The position numbers and the translations under genes were made by a program. Below are positions 25,323 through 33,213 of a stretch of 64,000 nt of DNA, one piece after another (the first letter of the stretch is position 1; each line of letters begins with the position of its first letter). The notes below the pieces were generated by a model. That model was not told the DNA's origin, searched no databases, and saw nothing but the letters and a program-made list of their open reading frames with translations. The DNA is taken from contig NZ_CYTW01000001.1 in NCBI RefSeq assembly GCF_001458215.1, forward strand, positions 434,001 to 498,000, read 5' to 3'. The stretch is from Shimia thalassica (GTDB taxonomy: Bacteria; Pseudomonadota; Alphaproteobacteria; Rhodobacterales; Rhodobacteraceae).

Positions 25323-26234
25323 ATGGCGCTTTCGGGTGAAAACCGGCCATATCTTGACCATTCTATGGCTGATTACAATTTTGCATACCTAGACGAACAA
25401 ACCAAACGCATGATCCGGCGCGCGATCCTGAAAGGGCTTGCTATACCGGGATATCAGGTTCCCTTTGCCTCGCGCGAAATGCCGATGCCATATGGCTGGG
25501 GCACCGGCGGTGTTCAGGTGACGGCTGCGGCGCTCACACCGGACGACACGTTGAAAGTGATCGATCAGGGGGCAGATGACACCACCAACGCCGTGTCGAT
25601 CCGCAAATTTTTTGAAAAGACGGCGGGGGTCGCCACGACCGAGGAAACAGGGCAGGCGAGCGTCATCCAGACCCGCCATAGAATTCCCGAGGAAGACCTG
25701 CGTGAAGATCAGATCCTAGTGTATCAGGTTCCGATCCCGGAACCGCTACGGTTTTTGGAACCCTCTGAAGTGGAAACGCGCAAGATGCACAGCCTTGAGG
25801 AATACGGGTTGATGCACGTCAAGCTTTACGAAGACATCAGCCGCCACGGGGCAATTGCAACGGCCTATGCCTATCCGGTCAAGGTTGAGGGTCGGTATGT
25901 GATGGATCCGTCTCCTATTCCGAAATTCGACAACCCCAAGATGGAAATGGCCGCGATCCAGTTGTTTGGAGCAGGGCGCGAGCAACGCATCTATGCTGTA
26001 CCGCCCCATACACAGGTCGTGAGCCTCGACTTTGATGATTATCCGTTTGAGGCAAGCAAGGCAGATGCGCCTTGTGATCTGTGCGGTGCCGAAGACAGCT
26101 ATCTCGATGAGGTCATCATGGATGACGCCGGTACGCGGATGTTTGTCTGTTCGGATACGGATTATTGCACGGGCCGCCGCAAGGCCGGACATATTGGTGC
26201 ACAAGGCACAGCTTTTGAGGAGGACGCGGCATGA
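25323..26234 (+). CDS. phnJ: C-P lyase PhnJ (radical SAM)
   Basis: Catalytic radical-SAM enzyme that cleaves the C-P bond of ribose 1-alkylphosphonate 5-phosphate. The 303-residue protein carries the unusual iron-sulfur ligand set C-x2-C-x21-C-x5-C in the C-terminal part (CDLCGAED ... FVCSDTDYC), the same spacing as E. coli PhnJ. The conserved MPYGWGTGGVQVTAA lies near residue 57. ATG 25323 is preceded by a GGGGGG-rich site. It overlaps phnK by 4 nt. Confidence 0.96.
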   Translation: MALSGENRPYLDHSMADYNFAYLDEQTKRMIRRAILKGLAIPGYQVPFASREMPMPYGWGTGGVQVTAAALTPDDTLKVIDQGADDTTNAVSIRKFFEKTAGVATTEETGQASVIQTRHRIPEEDLREDQILVYQVPIPEPLRFLEPSEVETRKMHSLEEYGLMHVKLYEDISRHGAIATAYAYPVKVEGRYVMDPSPIPKFDNPKMEMAAIQLFGAGREQRIYAVPPHTQVVSLDFDDYPFEASKADAPCDLCGAEDSYLDEVIMDDAGTRMFVCSDTDYCTGRRKAGHIGAQGTAFEEDAA

Positions 26235-27001
26235 CACCGCTGCTCAAGGTTCAGAACATCCAGAAACTCTATGGCAAGCGCATCGGGTGTACGGATGTGA
26301 GTTTCGATCTCTATCCCGGCGAGGTGATGGGCATCGTTGGGGAAAGCGGATCGGGTAAATCCACGTTGCTTAACTGTCTTGCTGGACATTTGGCCCCCGA
26401 TGCCGGCGAGGTAATGTTCGACACACGCGCCGAGGGGATGAAGGACACTGTAACCATGTCCGAGCCGGAACGCCGGATGCTGTCACGCACGGACTGGGCC
26501 TTTGTGCACCAGCACGCGCGCGATGGTCTGCGCATGAACGTCAGCGCAGGCGGAAATGTTGGCGAACGTCTTATGGCCGTGGGTGCGCGTCACTATGGTG
26601 ATATCCGCGATCAGGCCATCGATTGGCTGGGCCGCGTCGAGATACAGGAATCCCGTGTGGACGACCGCCCGACCCAGTTTTCTGGTGGCATGCAGCAGCG
26701 CTTGCAGATCGCACGCAACCTTGTGACCGGCCCGCGCCTTGTCTTTATGGATGAACCCACCGGTGGTCTTGATGTGTCGGTTCAGGCGCGCCTGCTGGAC
26801 CTGCTGCGCGGCCTTGTTCGTGAAATGGGCCTGAGCGCGATCATTGTCACACATGATCTGGCCGTGGTCCGGCTTTTGGCGGATCGGCTGATGGTCATGA
26901 AAGACGGGCATGTGGTCGAGACCGGCCTGACCGATCAGGTGCTGGACGACCCGCAACATGCTTATACACAACTTCTCGTCAGCTCTGTGCTGCAAGTCTG
27001 A
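26231..27001 (+). CDS. phnK: C-P lyase-associated ABC protein PhnK
   Basis: Nucleotide-binding protein that docks on the PhnGHIJ core; it is not a transporter. The 256-residue protein has Walker A GESGSGKSTLLNCLAG near residue 37, signature FSGGMQQRLQIARNL and Walker B LVFMDEPTGGLDVS, and resembles oligopeptide-type ATPases. Its start lies in the phnJ stop. Confidence 0.93.
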   Translation: MTPLLKVQNIQKLYGKRIGCTDVSFDLYPGEVMGIVGESGSGKSTLLNCLAGHLAPDAGEVMFDTRAEGMKDTVTMSEPERRMLSRTDWAFVHQHARDGLRMNVSAGGNVGERLMAVGARHYGDIRDQAIDWLGRVEIQESRVDDRPTQFSGGMQQRLQIARNLVTGPRLVFMDEPTGGLDVSVQARLLDLLRGLVREMGLSAIIVTHDLAVVRLLADRLMVMKDGHVVETGLTDQVLDDPQHAYTQLLVSSVLQV

Positions 27002-27019
27002 TCCGGAAAAGAGACTGAT

Positions 27020-27700
27020 ATGATCGAGATTTCGAATCTGTCGAAAACCTTTACGCTTCACAATCAGGGCGGTGTTGTCATCCCCGTGATGGATGGGGCT
27101 GAACTGACTGTGGCCCGCGGGGAATGTGTGGCGCTGACCGGGGCATCCGGGGCGGGCAAGTCGACCCTGATGCGTATGGTTTATGGCAATTACCTTGCTG
27201 CATCCGGACACATCTTGATTGACGGGCTGGATGTAACACAGGCCGAGCCGCGCCAAATTTTTGAGTTGCGCCGCCATACGCTTGGGTATGTTAGCCAGTT
27301 TTTGCGCGTTGTGCCGCGTGTGCCGACGCTTGATGTCGTGGCCGAGCCATTGCTGGCCATTGGTGTCGAAACAGAAACGGCCCGTGATCGGGCGCGTGAT
27401 CTTCTGACACGGCTGCGCATTCCGGAAAGGCTTTGGTCACTGAGCCCGACATCCTTTTCTGGTGGCGAGCAACAGCGCGTGAACATCGCGCGCGGATTTG
27501 CCCACACCTATCCTGCGATGCTGCTTGATGAACCAACAGCCAGTCTTGATGCGGCCAACCGTGAAACTGTTCTGGGCCTCATTGAAGAGGCCAAAGCGCG
27601 TGGGGCGGCAATCATCGGCATTTTTCACGATGAGGCAGCCCGGGATCGTGTCTGTGATCGTGAAATCGATGTGGCCATCTATACGCCAAAGGTGGCGTGA
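27020..27700 (+). CDS. phnL: C-P lyase-associated ABC protein PhnL
   Basis: Second ATP-binding protein of the C-P lyase system, 226 residues, needed with PhnGHI for the nucleotide-transfer step. It starts MIEISNLSKTFTLHNQGG and has Walker [19 protein letters not shown], signature FSGGEQQRVNIARGF and Walker B AMLLDEPTASLD. It is 18 nt after phnK and overlaps phnN by 4 nt. Confidence 0.93.
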   Translation: MIEISNLSKTFTLHNQGGVVIPVMDGAELTVARGECVALTGASGAGKSTLMRMVYGNYLAASGHILIDGLDVTQAEPRQIFELRRHTLGYVSQFLRVVPRVPTLDVVAEPLLAIGVETETARDRARDLLTRLRIPERLWSLSPTSFSGGEQQRVNIARGFAHTYPAMLLDEPTASLDAANRETVLGLIEEAKARGAAIIGIFHDEAARDRVCDREIDVAIYTPKVA

Positions 27701-28248
27701 TGGCAGCGCGTCTCATAGCGGTTGTTGGCCCATCCGGCGTTGGCAAGGATACCGTGATGCATGCGTTGGCCGCATCCGATCCCAGCATGTCGCTGGTGCG
27801 TCGGGTCATAACCCGGCCAAGTGATGCGGGCGGCGAAGACTTCGACGGTGTCACATGTGACGAGTTTGACCTGCGTGTTGCGCGCGGGGACTTTTGCCTG
27901 TGGTGGGATGCACATGGCCTGTCTTATGGCATCCCGAAATCCCAGATCGAGCACCGCCCCGAGGGGACCGTTGCGCTGGTCAACCTGTCGCGATCTATTC
28001 TGGACGAAGCTCGCGCCAGCTTTGACGGTTTCCGTGTCATTTCATTGACGGCAAACCCTGAAACCCTTGCACGCCGCTTGGGTGGTCGCGGGCGAGAAAC
28101 GCAGGACGAAATCCTTCGCAGACTGGCCCGCGCTGGACATGCACGCCCTCAAGGCGAAGATGTTATCGAGATATGCAATGATGGTGCGCTGGACGAAACG
28201 ATCCAGGCGATCACTGTCGCGCTCTACCCGGAAAGGGCAGTGCGATGA
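27697..28248 (+). CDS. phnN: Ribose 1,5-bisphosphate phosphokinase
   Basis: Converts ribose 1,5-bisphosphate to PRPP, the last step of C-P lyase catabolism. The 183-residue guanylate-kinase-like fold has P-loop VVGPSGVGKDTVMHAL near residue 7, RRVITRPSD, and WWDAHGLSYGIP. ATGA overlap with phnL. Its 3' end overlaps the convergent DUF1045 gene by 25 nt. Confidence 0.9.
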   Translation: MMAARLIAVVGPSGVGKDTVMHALAASDPSMSLVRRVITRPSDAGGEDFDGVTCDEFDLRVARGDFCLWWDAHGLSYGIPKSQIEHRPEGTVALVNLSRSILDEARASFDGFRVISLTANPETLARRLGGRGRETQDEILRRLARAGHARPQGEDVIEICNDGALDETIQAITVALYPERAVR

Positions 28249-28910
28249 ATTTCGTGGAACATGCCCGTGTCATCTTCGCCAACCAGCGTAAGATCACGGA
28301 TCTCAAATGGGCTGGGCAGCAGATCCACAAGATGCGGCGTCAAAGCGGTGGTAACCTGTGCGGCATCGTCGGTGCCGAGTTTGCCGGTCAACGTGATGTG
28401 AAAGCGAAACTGGTCCATCACATAGGGGTATCCCCATTGCGCCAGAAGCTCTTCTTGTCGCGGTGTCAGGTCGGCTTTGCGGCGGCGGGCCAGTTCGGCG
28501 TCGCTTGGGGGTGCACGAAACGCGTCAAGGCCACGGACAATGGCCGAGGCCACATCCGCCAAAGGGGATTGATCCCCCTGAACAGTCAACGCAACAAATC
28601 CACCCAATCGGGTCAACGCCAATCCTTCCAGATCGATAGGGGGCAGGCGTTGCGCCAGATCGTCAAAGTCCTGTGCAAGCATCGCGGCACTTTTGCCTTC
28701 GGCCAGCCGAAAGGGTGGTTTGATCGTGCCATGCAGCCCGTATTTGCGGGGTGTCTGGGTCAGCGGTGCGATGTCGTGGGGCAAGCCCTCAATGTCGGGG
28801 TGGGCTACGGCGCATCCCCGTTCAATATCCCAACCCAGCCAGCCTGCACCGAAGTCGGCCAATGCGCCACGCGGTGGGGTGTAGTAGATGCCATATCGGG
28901 TAAACTGCAC
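28224..28910 (-). CDS. DUF1045 phosphonate-operon protein, 2H phosphoesterase-like
   Basis: A 228-residue member of the DUF1045 family found next to C-P lyase genes. Two HxT motifs are visible, HGT at residues 60-62 (RKYGLHGTIKPPF) and HIT at 171-173 (DQFRFHITLTG). That arrangement is the catalytic signature of 2H (LigT-like) phosphoesterases, which open cyclic phosphates. The C-P lyase route produces a ribose 1,2-cyclic phosphate normally hydrolysed by PhnP, and no phnP is present. I infer that this protein may take that role. It is convergent with phnN and divergent from phnM (52 nt between starts). Confidence 0.85.
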   Translation of the reverse strand: MQFTRYGIYYTPPRGALADFGAGWLGWDIERGCAVAHPDIEGLPHDIAPLTQTPRKYGLHGTIKPPFRLAEGKSAAMLAQDFDDLAQRLPPIDLEGLALTRLGGFVALTVQGDQSPLADVASAIVRGLDAFRAPPSDAELARRRKADLTPRQEELLAQWGYPYVMDQFRFHITLTGKLGTDDAAQVTTALTPHLVDLLPSPFEIRDLTLVGEDDTGMFHEIHRTALSG

Positions 28911-28962
28911 GTCGGGTCTCCGTTTTTTTCCTTAGCCATTGCCAGAAGCGCGTAACACTCTG

Positions 28963-30108
28963 ATGACACATGACATGATCCTCGCCAATGCCACTCTTGT
29001 TCTGCCAACCGAAACCATACGGGGTAGTATTGCTGTGCGTGGCGACAAAATTACCGCCGTTGCCTCTGGAACAGCTGTCCCTGTTGGTGCCGAAGACTGT
29101 GAGGGGGATTATATCGCCCCGGGTCTGATCGAACTGCATACTGACAATCTCGAGCGGCATATACATCCGCGCCCCAAGGTGGACTGGCCGCATCAAGCCG
29201 CCATCGTGGCGCATGACGCCGAGTTGGCCAGTGTTGGCATTACGACTGTTTTCGACGCAATTCGGGTGGGGTCGATCATATCGGACCCAAACAAGAAATA
29301 TGGGAAATACGCCCGCCAGATTGCCAATGAAATCCTGTCCATGCGGGCACATGGCGGGTTGAAGATCAGCCATCACCTGCATCTGCGGGCCGAAGTGTGC
29401 TCAGAATCTCTTATTGAAGAACTTGAGGAATTCGGTGTCGAAGATCGCGTTGGTATCGTGAGCCTGATGGATCACACGCCCGGACAGCGCCAGTTCTCGG
29501 ATCTGTCAAAATACAGGGACTATATTACCGGTAAATATGGCATGGGTCCGGATGCGTTCGACGGGTATGTCGACTTTCTATATGGCCTGCGATCCACCTT
29601 GGGCGAAAAACACGAGCAGGCGACCGTGGCAGCGGCCAAGCGTTATGGTGCGGTGCTGGCCAGTCATGATGACACCACTCAGGAACAGGTGCGGGTGTCG
29701 TCAGGTTACGGGATACATCTGGCAGAATTTCCGACAACCGTGGAGGCGGCCCGCGCCTGTCACGACCATCAGATTGCCACCATCATGGGCGGCCCAAATC
29801 TTGTGCGTGGGGGGTCCCATTCGGGAAACGTTGCGGCGATTGAGCTGGCGGACATGGACCTGTTGGATATCATTTCTTCGGACTATGTGCCGTCCTCGCT
29901 TTTGTTGGGCGCTGTTCAGTTGGGACAGCACTGGGGTGATATGGCGAAAGGCATTGCCACCGTCACATCAACGCCGGCCCGTATGACCGAGTTGCATGAC
30001 AGGGGCTGTCTTGAAGTTGGAATGCAGGCCGATCTTATCCGTTTCCGTCTGACCGAAGGGGTGCCGGCCCTGCGCGCGGTCTGGAGTAAGGGCAACCGTG
30101 TCGCGTAA
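28963..30108 (+). CDS. phnM: Alpha-D-ribose 1-methylphosphonate 5-triphosphate diphosphatase
   Basis: Amidohydrolase that removes pyrophosphate from the C-P lyase intermediate. The 381-residue protein shows APGLIELHTDNLERHIHPRP (metal ligands plus the ERH motif), LASHDDTTQEQV and GGPNLVRGGSHSGNVAAIEL. ATG 28963 (MTHDMILANATLV) is the best in-frame start; ATG 28975 is possible, and neither has a clear ribosome site. I regard this as the canonical PhnM because it matches the classical motifs (TDNLERH) more closely than the copy at 20906. Confidence 0.93.
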   Translation: MTHDMILANATLVLPTETIRGSIAVRGDKITAVASGTAVPVGAEDCEGDYIAPGLIELHTDNLERHIHPRPKVDWPHQAAIVAHDAELASVGITTVFDAIRVGSIISDPNKKYGKYARQIANEILSMRAHGGLKISHHLHLRAEVCSESLIEELEEFGVEDRVGIVSLMDHTPGQRQFSDLSKYRDYITGKYGMGPDAFDGYVDFLYGLRSTLGEKHEQATVAAAKRYGAVLASHDDTTQEQVRVSSGYGIHLAEFPTTVEAARACHDHQIATIMGGPNLVRGGSHSGNVAAIELADMDLLDIISSDYVPSSLLLGAVQLGQHWGDMAKGIATVTSTPARMTELHDRGCLEVGMQADLIRFRLTEGVPALRAVWSKGNRVA

Positions 30109-30125
30109 CGGGTGCGGCGCGCGTT

Positions 30126-30145
30126 GCGGGGCAACGACGCCCCGC
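30126..30145. terminator. Bidirectional hairpin between phnM and the FAD oxidoreductase gene
   Basis: GCGGGGC / GCCCCGC with a 6-nt loop, lying between two convergent genes. No clear T run on the plus strand. Confidence 0.5.
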
Positions 30146-30159
30146 CCGCCGTCCCGTTT

Positions 30160-31533
30160 CTAGCTTTCAGGGCGATCAAGGGCAGCCAGCTCACCAAGGC
30201 TTACGGGCTTGATCGGGCTACGGACGCGCAATGGCGCAATGGTATCCATGCTTTGGCCGGTGTGTTCTGACAGAAGGTTGGCCAGTGTCAGCCCGCACAT
30301 GCGCCCCTGACAGGGACCCATGCCCGCGCGGGTTGCCGCCTTGAGGTGGCGCAGATCACTGGCGCCATTGCGCATCGCCAGACGCAGGTCGCCTGCTGTT
30401 GTCTCTTCGCATCTGCAGACGACCGCGTCATCCGGTGGTGTTAGAAACTCTTGTGCAGGTGCATAGGCCGCGTCCAGAAACGGGCGGATTGCACGCGCAC
30501 GAAACCGGTGGTTCAGGGCATGGGCATTCACATGCGGTGCCACTTCGGGGCGCAGTCCATGAAGACGGCAAAGGATTGCATTGGCGGCAATGACACCTTC
30601 GGCCCGGGCTGCGTCCGCACCATGAATGCCACCGCTGTCTCCGGCAATCCAAATCCCATCGACGGGTGTTTTGCCTTCGTCATTACGCTCGGGCTGCCAA
30701 CAGCGCTGTGCCTTGTTCCAGATATGAGGCACACCTGCGGCGCGAGACAGCTGGGTTGCGGGAACGACGCCTTGATGTGAAAGCACAAGGTCGCACAAAA
30801 GCGATTGAGGCTTTCCTTTTGACGTGAACTGAAAGTGCAAGCGGTCCTCATCCAGCGTGACGCGAAACGCCCGTGCGCTTGCGTATCTCGCCACGCCCGC
30901 TTTGCGTATTTTGCGCAAAAGGCCCAGACCTTTGAAAATCGAATGCCGGTCCAGAAGGGCGCGGGGCAGGTGCACAAGGCTGGTCGCAAGCATGAACGGC
31001 GTCTGTGTTTCGACAAGCGCCAGAGGTGGACGGTCTGCATCGATCATCTGGCTTGCGATAAGATACAAAAGCGGTCCGGTTCCCGCGAGCACCGCATTGC
31101 GCGGCATGAGATCCGAGGATTTCATCAAGATCTGCGCCGCACCAGCAGGCATCACACCCGGCAGGGTCCATCCCGGAAATGGTGTGGGGCGTTCCTGTGC
31201 CCCTGTCGCGATAAGGATATGTGGCGCATCCATGCGCTGACTTTTCTTGTGACGCGAGACGACCACCGACGGGCCGGCCTCGACGCGCCAGACCGTACTT
31301 CCAAAGAGGCAGGTGATGTTGGGGTGATCCAATCCGGCCACAAGGTGCGCCCCTTTGGAATAGTCCTCCCCCAAGTGGGGCACACGTCCGTTGTTGATGG
31401 CGACGTTGCGATAGATCTGCCCGCCTGCACGGGGCTGTTCATCCAGCAAGACAACTTTGGCCCCACCACGTGCCGCGGTTGCGGCCGCGGCCATGCCTGC
31501 GGGACCTGCGCCGATGATGATAAGATCCGTCAT
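30160..31533 (-). CDS. FAD/NAD(P)-binding oxidoreductase with BFD-like [2Fe-2S] domain (HcnB/opine oxidase A-like)
   Basis: A 457-residue flavoprotein starting with a dinucleotide fold (LIIIGAGPAGMAAAATAARG). A second nucleotide-binding segment carries ATGAQERPTPFPGWTLPGV. A C-terminal BFD-like iron-sulfur domain follows (VVCRCEETTAGDLRLAM, then GMGPCQGRMC). The combination is that of HcnB, opine oxidase subunit A and D-hydroxyproline dehydrogenase subunits. It overlaps the upstream ferredoxin-like gene by 4 nt and is the last gene of a three-gene minus-strand operon. The amino acid or imino acid substrate cannot be read from the sequence. Confidence 0.88.
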   Translation of the reverse strand: MTDLIIIGAGPAGMAAAATAARGGAKVVLLDEQPRAGGQIYRNVAINNGRVPHLGEDYSKGAHLVAGLDHPNITCLFGSTVWRVEAGPSVVVSRHKKSQRMDAPHILIATGAQERPTPFPGWTLPGVMPAGAAQILMKSSDLMPRNAVLAGTGPLLYLIASQMIDADRPPLALVETQTPFMLATSLVHLPRALLDRHSIFKGLGLLRKIRKAGVARYASARAFRVTLDEDRLHFQFTSKGKPQSLLCDLVLSHQGVVPATQLSRAAGVPHIWNKAQRCWQPERNDEGKTPVDGIWIAGDSGGIHGADAARAEGVIAANAILCRLHGLRPEVAPHVNAHALNHRFRARAIRPFLDAAYAPAQEFLTPPDDAVVCRCEETTAGDLRLAMRNGASDLRHLKAATRAGMGPCQGRMCGLTLANLLSEHTGQSMDTIAPLRVRSPIKPVSLGELAALDRPES

Positions 31534-31841
31534 CGCGCATCTCCGAGGGTGCGAAATCCGGAGTGACGGCGCACCGTCATGCCGTTTTGCACTTCAACCA
31601 TGCAGCTTTGTACGTTGGGTTGTCCGTCCAGTTCGACAAGACATTCAAAGCAAACACCCATCATGCAAAAGGGAAGCTTTGGTGCGCCAGATACGCCTGT
31701 TGTACGGAACGCTGCCCCATCGTGTACCAGCAGTGCTGCGGCCAATGTGTCGCCCGCACATGCGTTAACCGATACGCCATCCAAGGTAAAAGACACGGTG
31801 GCCGTTTGGGATGTTCGGCGCTCAAACCTTGAATCTTGCAT
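31530..31841 (-). CDS. Small [2Fe-2S] subunit (HcnA-like)
   Basis: A 103-residue ferredoxin-like subunit with C-x4-C-x2-C-x12-C (FCMMGVCFECLVELDG, then VQSC), the HcnA-type plant-ferredoxin cluster. It would carry electrons between the two flavin subunits. ATG 31841 (MQDSRFERRTS) lies inside the end of the DAO gene (20-nt overlap); the longer frame to 31919 would overlap even more and does not fit family length. It overlaps the next gene by 4 nt. Confidence 0.85.
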   Translation of the reverse strand: MQDSRFERRTSQTATVSFTLDGVSVNACAGDTLAAALLVHDGAAFRTTGVSGAPKLPFCMMGVCFECLVELDGQPNVQSCMVEVQNGMTVRRHSGFRTLGDAR

Positions 31842-32931
31842 CAGAGAACGCCTCCAGATCAGGGGCCAGATCGTTTTTGTCCAGCCAGTCCACCAGTTTG
31901 CTTGCATGCATCGGCGCAAGGGTGACGCCGCTGTGACAGGTCACAAGATAAGTTTCGGACCCGTCCGGTGCTTGGGCATAGATCGGATAGCCATCCGAGG
32001 TCATCACACGCAACGCGCCCCAGCTTCGAATGATATTCACGTCTGCCAATGCGGGCCAGACATCAACGGCGTGGCGGGCAAGGTCCTGCATCTTTTCCAA
32101 AGTTTCGCGGTCATCCAGTCCAGCTTCGGCCTTGGTGCCCCCGATTTGAATACCGCCTTCATCCACTTGCCGGAGTGTTGAGGACAAAAAGGGAAGCTTT
32201 GAATGAAGCCGTTCCGTGATCAGCAATTCGCCACGTTGCGGGCGGATTGCCGCGTGAAACCCGAGCTTTGGCCCAAGGTTCTTTGCGCCAAGACCGGCAC
32301 AAAGAACAAGGCGGCCTGTCTGATGTGTTTGACCGTCCGCATTTGTTAGGATTGTTGCATCACCGGTTTTGGTGATGTCGGTCACGTGCCAGTTGCCAAG
32401 CACCGTTCCATTCATGTTCAACACCGCCCGACGCAAAGCCGACAGCAAACGCAGCGGGTTCACGTGTCCGTCGTGCGCAGTAAACGTTGCCCCAACAACC
32501 GCCTTGCCAATGCCCGGCAATGCCTGCCTCAGCGCGTTGCCTCTCAGTACGTCGTAGGAAAAGTCAGGCCCCAATGTCTTGGCCTGTGCGGCGAGATCAT
32601 CAACGTAGTGCTCCAGTTCCTCTTGGTTCGTGAAAAACTCGTACCCGCCACACATGTCGAGTGCGAGATCCATTCCGGACAGGTTCTCTAGCTCTTGCGA
32701 AAACGCGGGCCATGCGCGCACCGCATCCCACGTCCACTTGGCATAAGGCGCAAAGCGTGCCCCCTTGCATTGCAGCCAGGTCAATCCAAAGTTGCCAAGG
32801 CTTGCGCGATGATCCGTGTCGGCCCCGTCCAGAACGGTCACTTTGTGCCCCGCACGCAGCAAGCCGAATGCGACCGACAAGCCGACCACGCCTCCGCCAA
32901 TTACCGTTGTGTCCGCCGCCGTTGTTTGCAT
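31822..32931 (-). CDS. FAD-dependent amino acid oxidase subunit (DAO fold, HcnC/OoxB-like)
   Basis: A 369-residue DAO-family flavoprotein. ATG 32931 places the Rossmann motif TTVIGGGVVGLSVAFGLLRA at residues 8-27. Other DAO features are SLGNFGLTWLQCKG after the nucleotide site and IRPQRGELLITERL in the middle. The C-terminal MTSDGYPIYAQAPDGSETYL resembles the end of glycine/D-amino acid oxidases. Probably the dehydrogenating subunit of the trimeric enzyme. It is first in the operon and divergent from ilvD. No clear ribosome site, so the start is a little uncertain. Confidence 0.87.
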   Translation of the reverse strand: MQTTAADTTVIGGGVVGLSVAFGLLRAGHKVTVLDGADTDHRASLGNFGLTWLQCKGARFAPYAKWTWDAVRAWPAFSQELENLSGMDLALDMCGGYEFFTNQEELEHYVDDLAAQAKTLGPDFSYDVLRGNALRQALPGIGKAVVGATFTAHDGHVNPLRLLSALRRAVLNMNGTVLGNWHVTDITKTGDATILTNADGQTHQTGRLVLCAGLGAKNLGPKLGFHAAIRPQRGELLITERLHSKLPFLSSTLRQVDEGGIQIGGTKAEAGLDDRETLEKMQDLARHAVDVWPALADVNIIRSWGALRVMTSDGYPIYAQAPDGSETYLVTCHSGVTLAPMHASKLVDWLDKNDLAPDLEAFSDARFKV

Positions 32932-33213
32932 GCGCGACACACTGACAGAACCGCGTCCGACGTCAATGGGAGACCCTGTGGAATCCGGCCCAAAGCGTCC
33001 AAACGAACGTGGCGCACCATGGCGGTGCACGCCGTTGGTTTTCCCGAGAAGAAACCGCGCTTGCCTTACATGATCTGAAATCGAGGTTTTAGTTCGTCTG
33101 ATGGCCATTTCCAGCAACAAATTTACGCGACTCCTCTTGCAAAACAGTCGCTCAGGTGGCACCCGTCGGGATCAGACCCGCGATAGGACCAACCCAGTTC
33201 AAGGAGAGCTGCC

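Noticed and set aside
25102-25323. 73-codon plus-strand ORF between phnI and phnJ
   Set aside because: Overlaps the phnI stop, has no family features and no ribosome site of its own; the minus-strand small ORF has much better signals.
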